From Sphingopyxis sp. YF1 (GTDB taxonomy: Bacteria > Pseudomonadota > Alphaproteobacteria > Sphingomonadales > Sphingomonadaceae), in assembly GCF_022701295.1 (NCBI RefSeq), contig NZ_CP033204.1, positions 3,810,501 through 3,874,500 of the forward strand: DNA of 64,000 nucleotides, read 5' to 3'. Below are positions 53,301-61,600 of the stretch, piece by piece. The number at the start of each line of letters is the position of its first letter. The stretch's first letter is position 1. The position numbers were made by a program, and so were the translations under genes. Under the pieces are notes generated by a model, which was not told where the DNA came from, did no database searches, and saw only the letters and a program-made list of their open reading frames with translations.

Positions 53301-53432
53301 GAGCGCGGCAGCGGGGGAACCGAGCGACAGCGACGCCGCAAGCAGCGCCGCGACAGCCCTCCGAAGGCCTTCTGTCCCCACCGAATGCGACCCGAATTTA
53401 CCCGGTGGGACTTGCCTTGCGACACGCCCCAT
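50334..53432 (-). CDS. Periplasmic beta-propeller (two-component-regulator-propeller) sensor histidine kinase
   Basis: About 1032 residues. After a signal peptide (RRAVAALLAASLSLGSPAAALD) a series of Reg_prop-like repeats forms a periplasmic propeller; examples are DGFLWMSSGAGLYRFDG, DGAIWIAIGQIGQPML, DGNLWVARRRDGLERL and DGNIWVGTALGLDRF. A Y_Y_Y domain (YTNLGPGDYRFRVIASNEDG), one transmembrane helix (FKFLLLLAGLAAVVALYRF), and HisKA_3 (REIHDTLLQGFQGLVLRFQA, H818) with a HATPase (EEALRNALHHAEAS, RDNGIGM, GLVGMRERAERVG) follow. ATG 53432 is chosen for GGGAAGG upstream; GTG or ATG starts further up are possible. Such sensors detect extracellular saccharides or other molecules. It is followed by its partner NarL-type regulator. 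Confidence 0.92.
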   Translation of the reverse strand: MGRVARQVPPGKFGSHSVGTEGLRRAVAALLAASLSLGSPAAALDPERSIHQYIHTKWGRSEGAPSPVSDILQTPDGFLWMSSGAGLYRFDGIRFERMDRGVDIAIEGPPVQLFLTRSGDLWVSYLLSERFRVYRGGKLALVPSPPTNGQVVDFAETPDGAIWIAIGQIGQPMLRYAKGRWTRVDPTAGLRKSSYDTLVTGDGALWASYNDALYRLPPRATRFELFLASPRARMRIATDRQGALWLTDKRGSRAITGPGGSLRDALPSNIYPSDAFRRRGKTLFDRDGNLWVARRRDGLERLRAPPGRAPAAAAAWEYRASDSLTSDTTHDIFEDRDGNIWVGTALGLDRFRNANVIVEPGLNKPAAYGDILFAGRDGAIYIGQRDAVYRVVPRGGPVAIVTGINEPEAVCEGPDNAIWIVAADGIVIWRNGDVRRIPPPTEREDGVFDCGLDRSGRLWMGAAGSGLYRWDAGKWHNLPANRAARFSPTQMVRDSAGDLWVLWGKNKVARLAGGPPEVHDVGQHAALGAVRTISPAPRGLWLGYDRGLGRLDDRGLSVADIRQIPALERAMGVLQRGARETWIFGEMGVSRLDTAAIERAFRDPGVILRARSYGFLDGLPDVRARARNRSLVAGGDGRLWASTDAGSVWIDPARLHSNTRPPGVAIGSLTTRKARFLDPVNLTLPAGTAQVSIGFAALALGMPERVQIRYMLEGQDDQWVDPGMRRQAFYTNLGPGDYRFRVIASNEDGVWNREGATLTFSIAPTFVQTTAFKFLLLLAGLAAVVALYRFRMRLLTRSLQARFDIRIQERERIAREIHDTLLQGFQGLVLRFQAIANSLPKGAASRTAIDEALERADAVLVDGRSRILDLRLEPSETDLARALVARASEIVGPDGPRVELTREGAARALHPLIREEVERIAEEALRNALHHAEASRIEILLHWGAQELLLAVRDNGIGMRPSIFDDARRGGHFGLVGMRERAERVGGQLTVTSREGAGTEIALTLPARAAYENYDLSLFGRLRRVWKGRSAP

Positions 53433-53570
53433 CCACGCCTTCCCACTTTTGCGCCGCTCACACGGTCGCAGGTCAACCATGGGGCGCGCCGGAGGCAGCA
53501 CCCGAAAGTCTATTCATCGCATACCCCATTCGACATTATATTACGATATACGATTGCCTAAGCCTCGGGC

Positions 53571-53957
53571 ATGCGATCGATCGTTTCTTCCTATCCGGGG
53601 GGCGCGGCCGCCCTCGGTCTCGCACTCCTGCGCTGCTCGGTCGCCATACCGCTTCTTGCGGACATGCTCCGAACCGCAGCGCCCCTGTGGCAACCCGTCG
53701 GCATCGGTCTGCTCATCGCCGGCCTTCTCTGCGGCTTCCGTGCGCGTTTGCTTGCCGCGATCTGCTGCCTCGCCGCGCTGACCGATGCGGCCTCCGGCGA
53801 CGGCGCCGCCACGGCCATCCAGTTGCTCGATGCGTTCGCGCTCGCTCTCCTGGGGCCGGGAGCGTGGTCGATCGATGCTCTGCTCTTCGGCCGCAAGACG
53901 ATCGTCGTGCCCGGGCGTAGCACGGGCAACGATCCCGGCATTCCATCCGATCTTTGA
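53571..53957 (+). CDS. DoxX-like small membrane protein
   Basis: 128 residues with four hydrophobic segments (AALGLALLRCSVAIPLLADM, PVGIGLLIAGLLCGFRARLL, AICCLAALTDAASG, LDAFALALLGPGAWSIDALL). The pattern suits the DoxX/DoxD-like family, which associates with redox or thiosulfate reactions in some species. ATG 53571 lies in a 138-bp gap to the divergent sensor kinase. It ends 190 bp before the next regulator gene. Family assignment is moderate. Confidence 0.65.
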   Translation: MRSIVSSYPGGAAALGLALLRCSVAIPLLADMLRTAAPLWQPVGIGLLIAGLLCGFRARLLAAICCLAALTDAASGDGAATAIQLLDAFALALLGPGAWSIDALLFGRKTIVVPGRSTGNDPGIPSDL

Positions 53958-54146
53958 CGGTTCGACAGGACTCTCGCGCGCGGTATGCCCGGCCCGCGAC
54001 GATAACCGATAGATTTGAATATTGATCGCAGCTTAGCCCGCACCGCGACCCGCTTTGGCCGGCACAGGGCAACAGGCTTGGCACCCGCTTTGGGATACGC
54101 CTTCTAGCTTGCATCGGGATGGGCGAGAGAGCCGATAACGGAGAAG

Positions 54147-54977
54147 ATGGCCGCAGAAAGACGCGTCGAAAAGGACCGATTTCCGATGACCCCTTTGCTC
54201 TCCCCCGGCCCCCAGTCCAGGACGCCCCTCCGTCCCCCGCCCCGCGGCTATCCTGGACTGGGCGTTGGCCGTCCCGACATGGCGAACCCCGGCGGGAAGG
54301 CGGCAACGCCATCGCCGGCCGCAGCGCCGCTAGCGGCGGAAGCGGCTTCGCTTGTCGTCATCGTCGATGGCGACCCGGCGACGCGCGATGCCTTGTTATG
54401 CCGTCTCATCGCTGCGGGCCATTCGGCCGTCGCCTTTTCATCGCTCCCTCAAATGCTCGAGGCGGTGCTTCCCGACTGCGCAACCTGCTATCTTGTCGAT
54501 GCCTGGCTCCCCGGCGGGCTGGATTTTCAGAAATATCTTCGCGACCGCGGCCTCAAGCGCTCGATCGTCTATCTCTCGCGCGGCGGCGATTTCGCGACAG
54601 GCATTCGCGCGATGAAAAATGGCGCTGTCGACTTTCTCCTGAAGCCCGTCGGCGAAAATGCCCTGCGCGAGGCGGTCGACCTCGGTCTCGAACGGGATAG
54701 GGCGCGGCGCGAAGCCGATCGCTCCGCCCGGCAGACGATGGAGCGGGTCGCGAAGCTGACGCCGCGCGAATGGCAGGTGATGGGCGCAGTCGCCTTCGGC
54801 AAGCTCAACAAGCAGATCGCCTATGATCTCGGCATCAGCGAGATCACCGTCAAGATTCACCGCGGCAACCTCAAGCGCAAGCTGCGGGCTCGGTCGGTCG
54901 GCGAACTCGTGCGGCTCTGGGAGATGCTGCCGCCCAATCTCAGGAAATTCAAAACCGAAGGAGGACAAACGACATGA
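54147..54977 (+). CDS. FixJ-like response regulator with atypical N-terminal extension
   Basis: 276 residues. About 60 residues of Pro/Ala-rich chain precede the REC domain, whose acidic pocket is changed ([13 protein letters not shown]); D118 in [10 protein letters not shown] is the likely phospho-site and FLLKPVGEN holds the Lys. The LuxR-type [23 protein letters not shown] and [20 protein letters not shown] is strikingly like the one at 41336. Internal starts (54186, 54279) could remove the tail. It overlaps the next hydrolase gene by 4 bp (ATGA), a coupled regulator-hydrolase module. Confidence 0.87.
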   Translation: MAAERRVEKDRFPMTPLLSPGPQSRTPLRPPPRGYPGLGVGRPDMANPGGKAATPSPAAAPLAAEAASLVVIVDGDPATRDALLCRLIAAGHSAVAFSSLPQMLEAVLPDCATCYLVDAWLPGGLDFQKYLRDRGLKRSIVYLSRGGDFATGIRAMKNGAVDFLLKPVGENALREAVDLGLERDRARREADRSARQTMERVAKLTPREWQVMGAVAFGKLNKQIAYDLGISEITVKIHRGNLKRKLRARSVGELVRLWEMLPPNLRKFKTEGGQTT

Positions 54978-55960
54978 CGACCCAACAAGCTTCCGCGCCG
55001 ACCCCCTTTACCGGCTCGCGACGCGACATCCTGCTCGGCGCCGTCGGCGGCACGATTGCCGCGGCGCTTCCTGTCGCCGCCAGTGCGGCGCCGGCTGCTT
55101 CATCCCATCCCTCGAGCCAGAAAGGACGCAAACCCATGGGCAAGATCACCACCAAGGACGGCACCGAAATCTTCTACAAGGACTGGGGTTCGGGCCAGCC
55201 CATCGTCTTCCACCACGGCTGGCCGCTGAGTTCGGACGACTGGGACAACCAGATGCTGTATTTCCTCGCGCTCGGCTACCGCGTCATCGCGCACGACCGC
55301 CGCGGCCACGGACGGTCGACCCAGACCGATCATGGCAATGACATGGACACCTATGCGGCCGACGTCGCCGAACTCGTCGCGGCGCTCGACCTCAGGGACG
55401 CGATCCATATCGGTCACTCGACCGGGGGCGGCGAGGTAACCCGCTATGTCGCACGGCATGGGAAAGGGCGGGTAGCGAAGGCGGTGCTTATCAGCGCCAT
55501 TCCGCCGTTGATGCTCAAGACGCCGGGCAACCCGGGCGGCACGCCGATCGAGGTGTTCGACGGCTATCGTTCCGCGCTGGCCGCGAACCGCGCGCAATTC
55601 TACCTCGATGTCGCAAGCGGCCCGTTTTACGGCTTCAACCGGCCGGGCGCCAAGATATACGAAGGTTTGATCCGCAACTGGTGGCGCCAGGGTATGATGG
55701 GCGGGACCAAGGCGCATTACGACTGCATCAAGGTGTTCTCCGAAACCGATCTTACCGAGGATCTGAAGATGATCGACGTACCGACGCTCGTCATGCACAG
55801 CGAAGACGATCAGGTCGTTCCCTTCGCGGATTCGGCACCGCTCGCGGTCAAGCTGCTGAAGGCCGGGACGCTCAAGGTCTACAAGGATCTGCCCCATGGC
55901 ATGTTCGCGAGCCATCCCGACATCATCAACCCCGATATCGTCGCCTTCCTCAAGGCCTGA
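54974..55960 (+). CDS. Exported alpha/beta hydrolase (chloroperoxidase-like), copy 2
   Basis: 328 residues. An N-terminal [20 protein letters not shown] resembles a Tat signal (SRRxxLL) followed by an Ala-rich cleavage region. The mature part from [20 protein letters not shown] is closely similar to the hydrolase at 42404; the triad is in [15 protein letters not shown] (Ser), [10 protein letters not shown] (Asp) and [10 protein letters not shown] (His). An in-frame ATG at 55136 with AAAGGACGC upstream could give a cytosolic form. It overlaps the FixJ-like gene by 4 bp. The substrate is unknown. The exported form distinguishes it from copy 1. Confidence 0.92.
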   Translation: MTTQQASAPTPFTGSRRDILLGAVGGTIAAALPVAASAAPAASSHPSSQKGRKPMGKITTKDGTEIFYKDWGSGQPIVFHHGWPLSSDDWDNQMLYFLALGYRVIAHDRRGHGRSTQTDHGNDMDTYAADVAELVAALDLRDAIHIGHSTGGGEVTRYVARHGKGRVAKAVLISAIPPLMLKTPGNPGGTPIEVFDGYRSALAANRAQFYLDVASGPFYGFNRPGAKIYEGLIRNWWRQGMMGGTKAHYDCIKVFSETDLTEDLKMIDVPTLVMHSEDDQVVPFADSAPLAVKLLKAGTLKVYKDLPHGMFASHPDIINPDIVAFLKA

Positions 55961-56019
55961 CCGGCCGAACGTGCCGAACAGGCGGGCCGGCGGCGAAGGC
56001 CCACAAAGGAATGAGTATC

Positions 56020-56934
56020 ATGCGTTTCACGACTCCCTTCGGTTTCGCCAGCACCGCGATGCAAGTCGCCGAAGGGGTCGATCTCGCCGGTCGCAAGGCG
56101 ATCGTTACCGGCGGCGGAGCCGGGATCGGGATCGAGACCGCGCGTGCGCTCGCTGCCGCGGGAGCCGAGGTGACGCTCGCTGTCCGCCGGCCGGGCGCGG
56201 CCGAAAGCGTCGCGGATGAGCTCAGGCAGGCGACCGGCAACAAGGCCATCGACGTGCGCCTGCTCGATCTTGCCGATCTCGCTTCGGTCCGCCGCTTTGC
56301 CGACGACTGGAACGGTCCGCTGCATATTCTGGTGAACAATGCCGGGATCATGGCGACACCCGAGCTCCAGAAAACCGCGCAAGGCCATGAGTTGCAGTTC
56401 GGCACCAATTATCTCGGGCATTTCGCGCTGACCTATTGGCTCCGGCCTGCGCTTGCCGCGGCGAACGGCGCACGCGTGGTATCGCTGAGCTCGAGCGGAC
56501 ACTGGTTCAGCCCGGTTCTGTTCGACGACCTTCGCTTCGACTTCATTCCTTACACCCCGATCGGAGCCTATGGGCAGTCGAAGTCGGCCTGCGCCCTACT
56601 TTCGGTCGCTATCACGAACCGGTGGAAGGACGATGGCATCGTGTCGAACGCACTCAATCCGGGCGCGATCGCGACAGGTCTCCAGCAGCACACGGGCGGG
56701 CTGCGGACACCGGTGGAACTCAGAAAGACGGTCGAGCAAGGCGCGTCGACGTCGGTTCTGCTTGCCGCATCCCCCCTGCTCGAGGGGGTCAGCGGTCTTT
56801 ATTTCGAGGATTGCAACGAGGCACAGCGTATCACGGCGAGACCGACTGATTTCAGCGGCGGCGTCGCGGGCTATGCGCTCGACCCCGGCAACGCCGAGCG
56901 CCTCTGGACCACATCGCTTGCCTTCCTCGGGTGA
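56020..56934 (+). CDS. Short-chain dehydrogenase/reductase
   Basis: 304 residues. The Rossmann start AIVTGGGAGIGIETARALAA, HILVNNAGIMATPEL, the catalytic Ser and YxxxK in RVVSLSSSGHWFSP and AYGQSKSACALL, and the PG motif NALNPGAIATGL are all in place, retinol dehydrogenase/WW-oxidoreductase-like. It reduces or oxidises carbonyls with NAD(P). ATG 56020 is 9 nt past AAAGGA; ATG 56011 is too close to it. It is 59 bp after the hydrolase gene and ends with overlap into the DUF983 gene. Confidence 0.92.
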   Translation: MRFTTPFGFASTAMQVAEGVDLAGRKAIVTGGGAGIGIETARALAAAGAEVTLAVRRPGAAESVADELRQATGNKAIDVRLLDLADLASVRRFADDWNGPLHILVNNAGIMATPELQKTAQGHELQFGTNYLGHFALTYWLRPALAAANGARVVSLSSSGHWFSPVLFDDLRFDFIPYTPIGAYGQSKSACALLSVAITNRWKDDGIVSNALNPGAIATGLQQHTGGLRTPVELRKTVEQGASTSVLLAASPLLEGVSGLYFEDCNEAQRITARPTDFSGGVAGYALDPGNAERLWTTSLAFLG

Positions 56935-57436
56935 CGATACCGAAAGCGACGACCATCGCGGGTGGCGCTGGATTTATAGCGTCGGGCTGCGCGGGCTCTG
57001 CCCGCGCTGCGGCAGCGCCAGCATGTTTCGGGGCTGGCTGAAAGTCGAGGACGAATGTCCGGCCTGCGGCCTCGATTATGATTTCGCCACCCCCGACGAC
57101 GGTCCCGCCTTTTTCGCGCTCTGCTTCATCGCCTTTCCGCTGCTTTTCCTCGTCGTCGGGTTCGAAGTCATGCTGCGCCCGCCCTGGTGGGTGCACCTGC
57201 TTGTCTCACTGCCCCTGATGACAATTCCCTGCGTTCTTGCTCTCAGGCCGACCAAGGGGTGGCTGGTCGCCTCGCAATATGTGAACAGAGCGCAGGAAGC
57301 GGGCACCGAGGCATCCTGGTCCGGTCTCAACGCCCGCGCCAAAGCGAAACTCCGCCAGGACGGGCCCGCAGGCGAAGCCGGTCAGGGCGCTTCTGCCGCG
57401 GATAGCAAGTCCCCTCCGCCCCGGCGTGGAGACTGA
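56918..57436 (+). CDS. DUF983 family membrane protein
   Basis: About 172 residues. A zinc-ribbon-like start GLCPRCGSASMFRGWLKVED with CPACGLDY is followed by two transmembrane helices (FFALCFIAFPLLFLVVGFEV and VHLLVSLPLMTIPCVLAL), the DUF983 organisation. No ATG exists in this frame near the beginning; I used TTG 56918, which overlaps the SDR by 17 bp, so the true start is uncertain. DUF983 proteins occur beside cytochrome-oxidase or lipid genes, with no proven role. It is the final gene of the plus-strand series; convergent with the next gene across 18 bp. Confidence 0.82.
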   Translation: MPSSGDDTESDDHRGWRWIYSVGLRGLCPRCGSASMFRGWLKVEDECPACGLDYDFATPDDGPAFFALCFIAFPLLFLVVGFEVMLRPPWWVHLLVSLPLMTIPCVLALRPTKGWLVASQYVNRAQEAGTEASWSGLNARAKAKLRQDGPAGEAGQGASAADSKSPPPRRGD

Positions 57437-57454
57437 ACAGACTCTGGTTTTCCT

Positions 57455-58606
57455 TCAGGCGACCTGGGCTATGGGAACTTCCTCGATCGGATCGAAACTG
57501 ATCGTATTGTGCATTTCTGCCGAAGCGGGCCCCACCGACATGGGGCAGGTCACACCCGGCATTGCGGCGACGTCGAACAGCTCGCTGATATGCCCCTCTA
57601 GCCTGATCCATTCGACGACGTCACCGCTCGACAGATTGACGATCAATATGCCGCACCAGGGCTCGGCATCACGGGCCTTGAGCTCGCCGTCGAGGAGCAG
57701 CCCCGAGAATGTGCCGTTGCGCGGTTTCGATACGGTGACGATGGCATGGCCGTCGACCACCGAGAGCCCGCGCAAGAACCCGGGACAGAAGGCGATATCG
57801 GTCTTTTCACCCAGATTAGGATCGATGCGGACGATCTGGCCGCGCCCACTGTCGAGCACATAGATATGGTCGCCGACGACGCGCGGCGAGTGCGGCATCG
57901 ACAATTGATCCGTCACGATCCGGTCGTTGCTGACGTCGATGAGAACGCCCCCCTCATGGCGCCGCTCGCGCCACCCTGCCAGAACGTCCGAGCGGCTGAC
58001 CGCCGTCACGAAGCGCGGCTCGCCCTTGTCCATGGCCAGCCCGTTCAGATGGCAGCGATCCTCGGGCGCGAGCTTCGAGATGAAACGCGGCTTCCAGATC
58101 GGCTTGAAGCTGTGAGAGAGATCGAGCGTGGCGAGACAACTATATTTGGTGTTCACGAAGATGACGCGCCCGCTACCGTCGACGCCGACTTCGTGGATAT
58201 CGACGTCGCCCGTCGTCTGCGCGTTTCGCGGAACGAGCACCGCGTCGAAAATGCGGTTGCCGATCTCGCCGGGCCGCAGCATGTCCTCCAGGCGCCAGAG
58301 CTGGAAGAGCGACCCCAGATAGAGGCGGCCCGGCCGCCAGCACAGTCCCATCGCACGGCTGAAATTCTGCTGGTTGAACGAGATGGTTCCGTTCGGATGC
58401 GACCCGACGAGGAAGAGCTGTCCCGTTTGATAGCTTGTGAAAGCGAGGCTGGTGCGGCGCGCGCGCAGCCAGGCGTTGAGGCCCCGCGATACCGATATAT
58501 TGGTCTTGCCCGGTTCGCTCGCCGGCGCCTCGCCAGGCGCGAACGCTTTGCCGGCGCCTGCCGTTCCAACGGCGTAAGCGGGTTGTGATGCGTCTGAATC
58601 GGTCAT
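57455..58606 (-). CDS. TIGR03032/DUF4915-like family protein
   Basis: 383 residues. It contains SLAFTSYQTGQLFLVGSHP and FNQQNFSRAMGLCWRPGRLY, LGSLFQLWRLED and VNTKYSCLATLDLSHSFKPI with later VVGDHIYVLDSGRGQIVRID and PGFLRGLSVVDG; the repeated short beta stretches suggest a beta-propeller. I associate it with TIGR03032, an uncharacterised family. No signal peptide; cytoplasmic or unusual export. It is 57 bp after the giant autotransporter in the same direction, with a GC hairpin between; joint function is possible but unproven. Confidence 0.82.
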   Translation of the reverse strand: MTDSDASQPAYAVGTAGAGKAFAPGEAPASEPGKTNISVSRGLNAWLRARRTSLAFTSYQTGQLFLVGSHPNGTISFNQQNFSRAMGLCWRPGRLYLGSLFQLWRLEDMLRPGEIGNRIFDAVLVPRNAQTTGDVDIHEVGVDGSGRVIFVNTKYSCLATLDLSHSFKPIWKPRFISKLAPEDRCHLNGLAMDKGEPRFVTAVSRSDVLAGWRERRHEGGVLIDVSNDRIVTDQLSMPHSPRVVGDHIYVLDSGRGQIVRIDPNLGEKTDIAFCPGFLRGLSVVDGHAIVTVSKPRNGTFSGLLLDGELKARDAEPWCGILIVNLSSGDVVEWIRLEGHISELFDVAAMPGVTCPMSVGPASAEMHNTISFDPIEEVPIAQVA

Positions 58607-58627
58607 GGTCTCTACTCGTAACGGTCG

Positions 58628-58654
58628 CAGGGCCCGGCATCGGACCGGGCCCTG
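58628..58654 (-). terminator. Hairpin after the autotransporter gene
   Basis: CAGGGCCCGG pairs with CCGGGCCCTG across a 7-nt loop, 9 bp past the autotransporter stop. No T-run follows on the minus strand, so partial readthrough into the TIGR03032 gene is possible. Confidence 0.5.
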
Positions 58655-58662
58655 CTCAGGGG

Positions 58663-61600
58663 TCAGAATTTGAAGCGGATACCGACACGGCCGCCGCCGC
58701 CCTTGGCGCCGCCGCCCAGCGCCGCATCGCCTTCGATAAACCCGCTCAAGGGGCCGGTGGAGACGATATTGAGACCGACCGCCGCTTCAGCGAAGCCCTT
58801 GGCGTCCGGTGCGTCGATCGACTGGCTGACGCCGCCGCTCGTGAAGAGCACGCCTGCCTTCCCGCCGATGGCGTCGACATAATTGGCGCGTGCGTAGATC
58901 ACGCCCTTGGACTCACCGCCGAGCTGAAGCTCCGCGCCGAGTCGCCCGCCGATGCGGGCGGTCAGCGCGCTATCGTCATCGAAAGCGACGGTCTGCCCAT
59001 AGGCATGGACCGACCCCATCGAACCGCTTTGCCATGTGAGCGAAACTACCGGCTCGACGAACATGCGATCCGAGCCGAAGCGCGCACCAAATTCGGCCTG
59101 TGCCCCGAAAAGATCACCATTGCTGTCGTCCGACCAGGCGTCGGCGGCGGGACCACCGCGGGCGGCGACGTTCACATGGGCATATTGGCCGAAGAGGTTC
59201 GCGAACAGCCGGTCGCTGCGGTAGGACGCATAGGCGCCGAAGCTGAGCGTGTTGAACCGCGCGCGCTCGTTGCCATCCTCAAAGCGTTGGTGCGAGCCCA
59301 AATATCCGCCGGTTACGCCGAACAAAAGCGTCGAATCGTCGCTCTCGCGTCCACCGACATCATAGCCAAGCTGCCCGCCGAAGAAGTCCTGGCGATAGTC
59401 GAGCGATGCGGTTCCGAGCCGGCCATCGCGGTTCGTGACGTGACCGTACATCTGCCCCCATAGCCGCTTGGCGCCATCGCCGGCATCGCGCAGTTCGGCC
59501 ATGTGGGTGCTCCACGCCTTCGCCGACTGGTCCCCGATCGCGCGTACGCCCTCGTTCAGCTTCGCGAGCCGATAGACCGAGCTTCCTGCGGCGCTCGTCA
59601 CGCCATAGGTGCCCGTCGCGCTGTCGAAGCGCATGTCATATCGGACGAAGCCCGCATCGCTGCCCGTCATCGTGAAGGCGTTGGCGTCAGACCCTGCGCC
59701 GACCTTGATAATCTCGACCGATCCCGCGAACAGCGTCGCCTCGCTCGGTGCCGCACCGACGACAATGTTCGTCGTGCCGGTAGCCGCGCCCTCGATGACC
59801 AGGCGATCGGCGGTGCCCGATCCGATATCGAGCGCGAGCGTCGAGCCGCCCGATCCGGTGAAGGTTCCGGGCAAAACAAGCGTGTCCCCGACGGTGCCGT
59901 TTCGAAGATCGACGAGACCGCTGTTCTCGAACCGATCCAGCCCGTCGAACCGGACCGAAAGCCCCGTGGCGCCCGGCGCCGCACGCGCTGTTACGCCGGC
60001 CGCACCGATGCGAAGGACCCCGCTGTTCGTGAAAAGGTCGTCGCCTTCACCAAAAACACTGTCGCGCGTCGCGACAAAGATTCCGGAGTTGGTCGTGACG
60101 TCGTCGCCCGCGGTCAGGCGGAGATTGCCTTCGATCACGCCGCTGTTTTCGATCTGCGCCCCGGTCCAGGGGATCGGCTGCCAGTCGCTGTCATAATGAT
60201 CCGCGACGAAGATCGTGTAGCGATCGCCAAGATTGCGGATGGTGCCCGCATTGTGGACGACGACGCCCGTATCGGACCCGAGGATGACCGCGTTGCCCGG
60301 TCCCGTGTAGCTTCCGTCGGCGGGGTTCCGCTTGCCGCCCCCGATGATCGTCGCCCCCTTGGCGACGTTCAGCACCGACTGACCGCTGCCCGAGCCCATT
60401 TCGACTGCGACATGATTGGGTGCGACGATATCGCCCGTCACGTTGAGCGTCGAACCCGCCCCGCTGACGAGAATGACGCCGCGGCCGCCCGATTTGATTC
60501 CACCGGTGTCTACCGTGATCGACCCGGCCGCGATCGCCGAAATTCCAATGCCTTTGCCATCGAGAGCGACGGAGCCAGCCCGGATGTGGACGTCGCCGGA
60601 ATAGTTCAGCCCGAGGATGCCCGTGGTCGCATTACCGGTAACGGTGACCTTGGAGACATCGATGTCGATCATCGATTTAGCGGGGCCGCCGGCATCGCGG
60701 CTGCGCGGTATGACCGCGACCACGCCTGCCGTATAGTCGCCGAGCGCATTGATGCTTCCGGTCGAGGAGACCTTGATGCCGGCACCGGCATTGGAAGCGA
60801 GCGCCCTGATACCCGCCGAGCCGGCGCCGGTGACGGTTACCGAACCGCTGTTCGTCACGGTCGTGGCGCCGTCGCCACGGCCAAGCGCATAGAGGCCATG
60901 CGCAAAGTCCCCGTGGGTTTCGACAGCGCCGTTGTTGTCGATCGTGATATTGCTGCTGCCGAAGGCAAGGATGCCGTAGGACCCGGTTCCGTTGGTGGCG
61001 ATATGCCCCTTGCCGGTTACCTGGACGTCGCCCGTCCTGCTGTAGGCGCGCACGCCCTGCGAGAGATCACCGCGGGTCGTGATGTCGCCCGTTTCGATGC
61101 TGACGTCGCCCGACAGCGTGCTCGCATAGACGCCTGCCGCAAGATCGCCTTCCGTGGCGATCGACCCGGCCGTGACGTTGATGTCGCCGCCAAAGGAGAA
61201 GGCCTCGATGCCAGTGGCCCCGTCGCCGCGGGTCTCGACCTTTCCGGCGGTGACTGTCATGTCGCCAAGACCGTAAGCGAAAATGCCGCGCGAGGCCGTT
61301 CCCTCGGTCGACACGCTGCCGACGTCGACATTGATCGCATTGTCCTTGCCGAGACCGATCGCGACGACACCCGACGCATAGTCCCCGCTTGTCGCAATGC
61401 TGTCTGCCTTGATGGACGCCGTTGCCGCGCCTGCACGCGGACCGCCTCCGGAGTAGGCGTAGATGCCGACAGCGCCATCGCCGCTTGTCGTCACCGCCCC
61501 TAGGTCGATACCTATGTCGCCATAGTTGCTGATCGCCACCACGCCGACCGACTGGAGACCTTCAGTCGCGACGCTGTCCGCCTTCACCGCGATGTCGCCG

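Noticed and set aside
53519..53527. Fifth palindrome copy between the sensor kinase and the DoxX-like gene
   Set aside because: Only the CATACC half matches; the second half is missing, so it is not counted.
59503..61503. 666-residue plus-strand open frame within the autotransporter
   Set aside because: Antisense of the repeat region; the minus-strand frame is continuous with a beta-barrel at its end.
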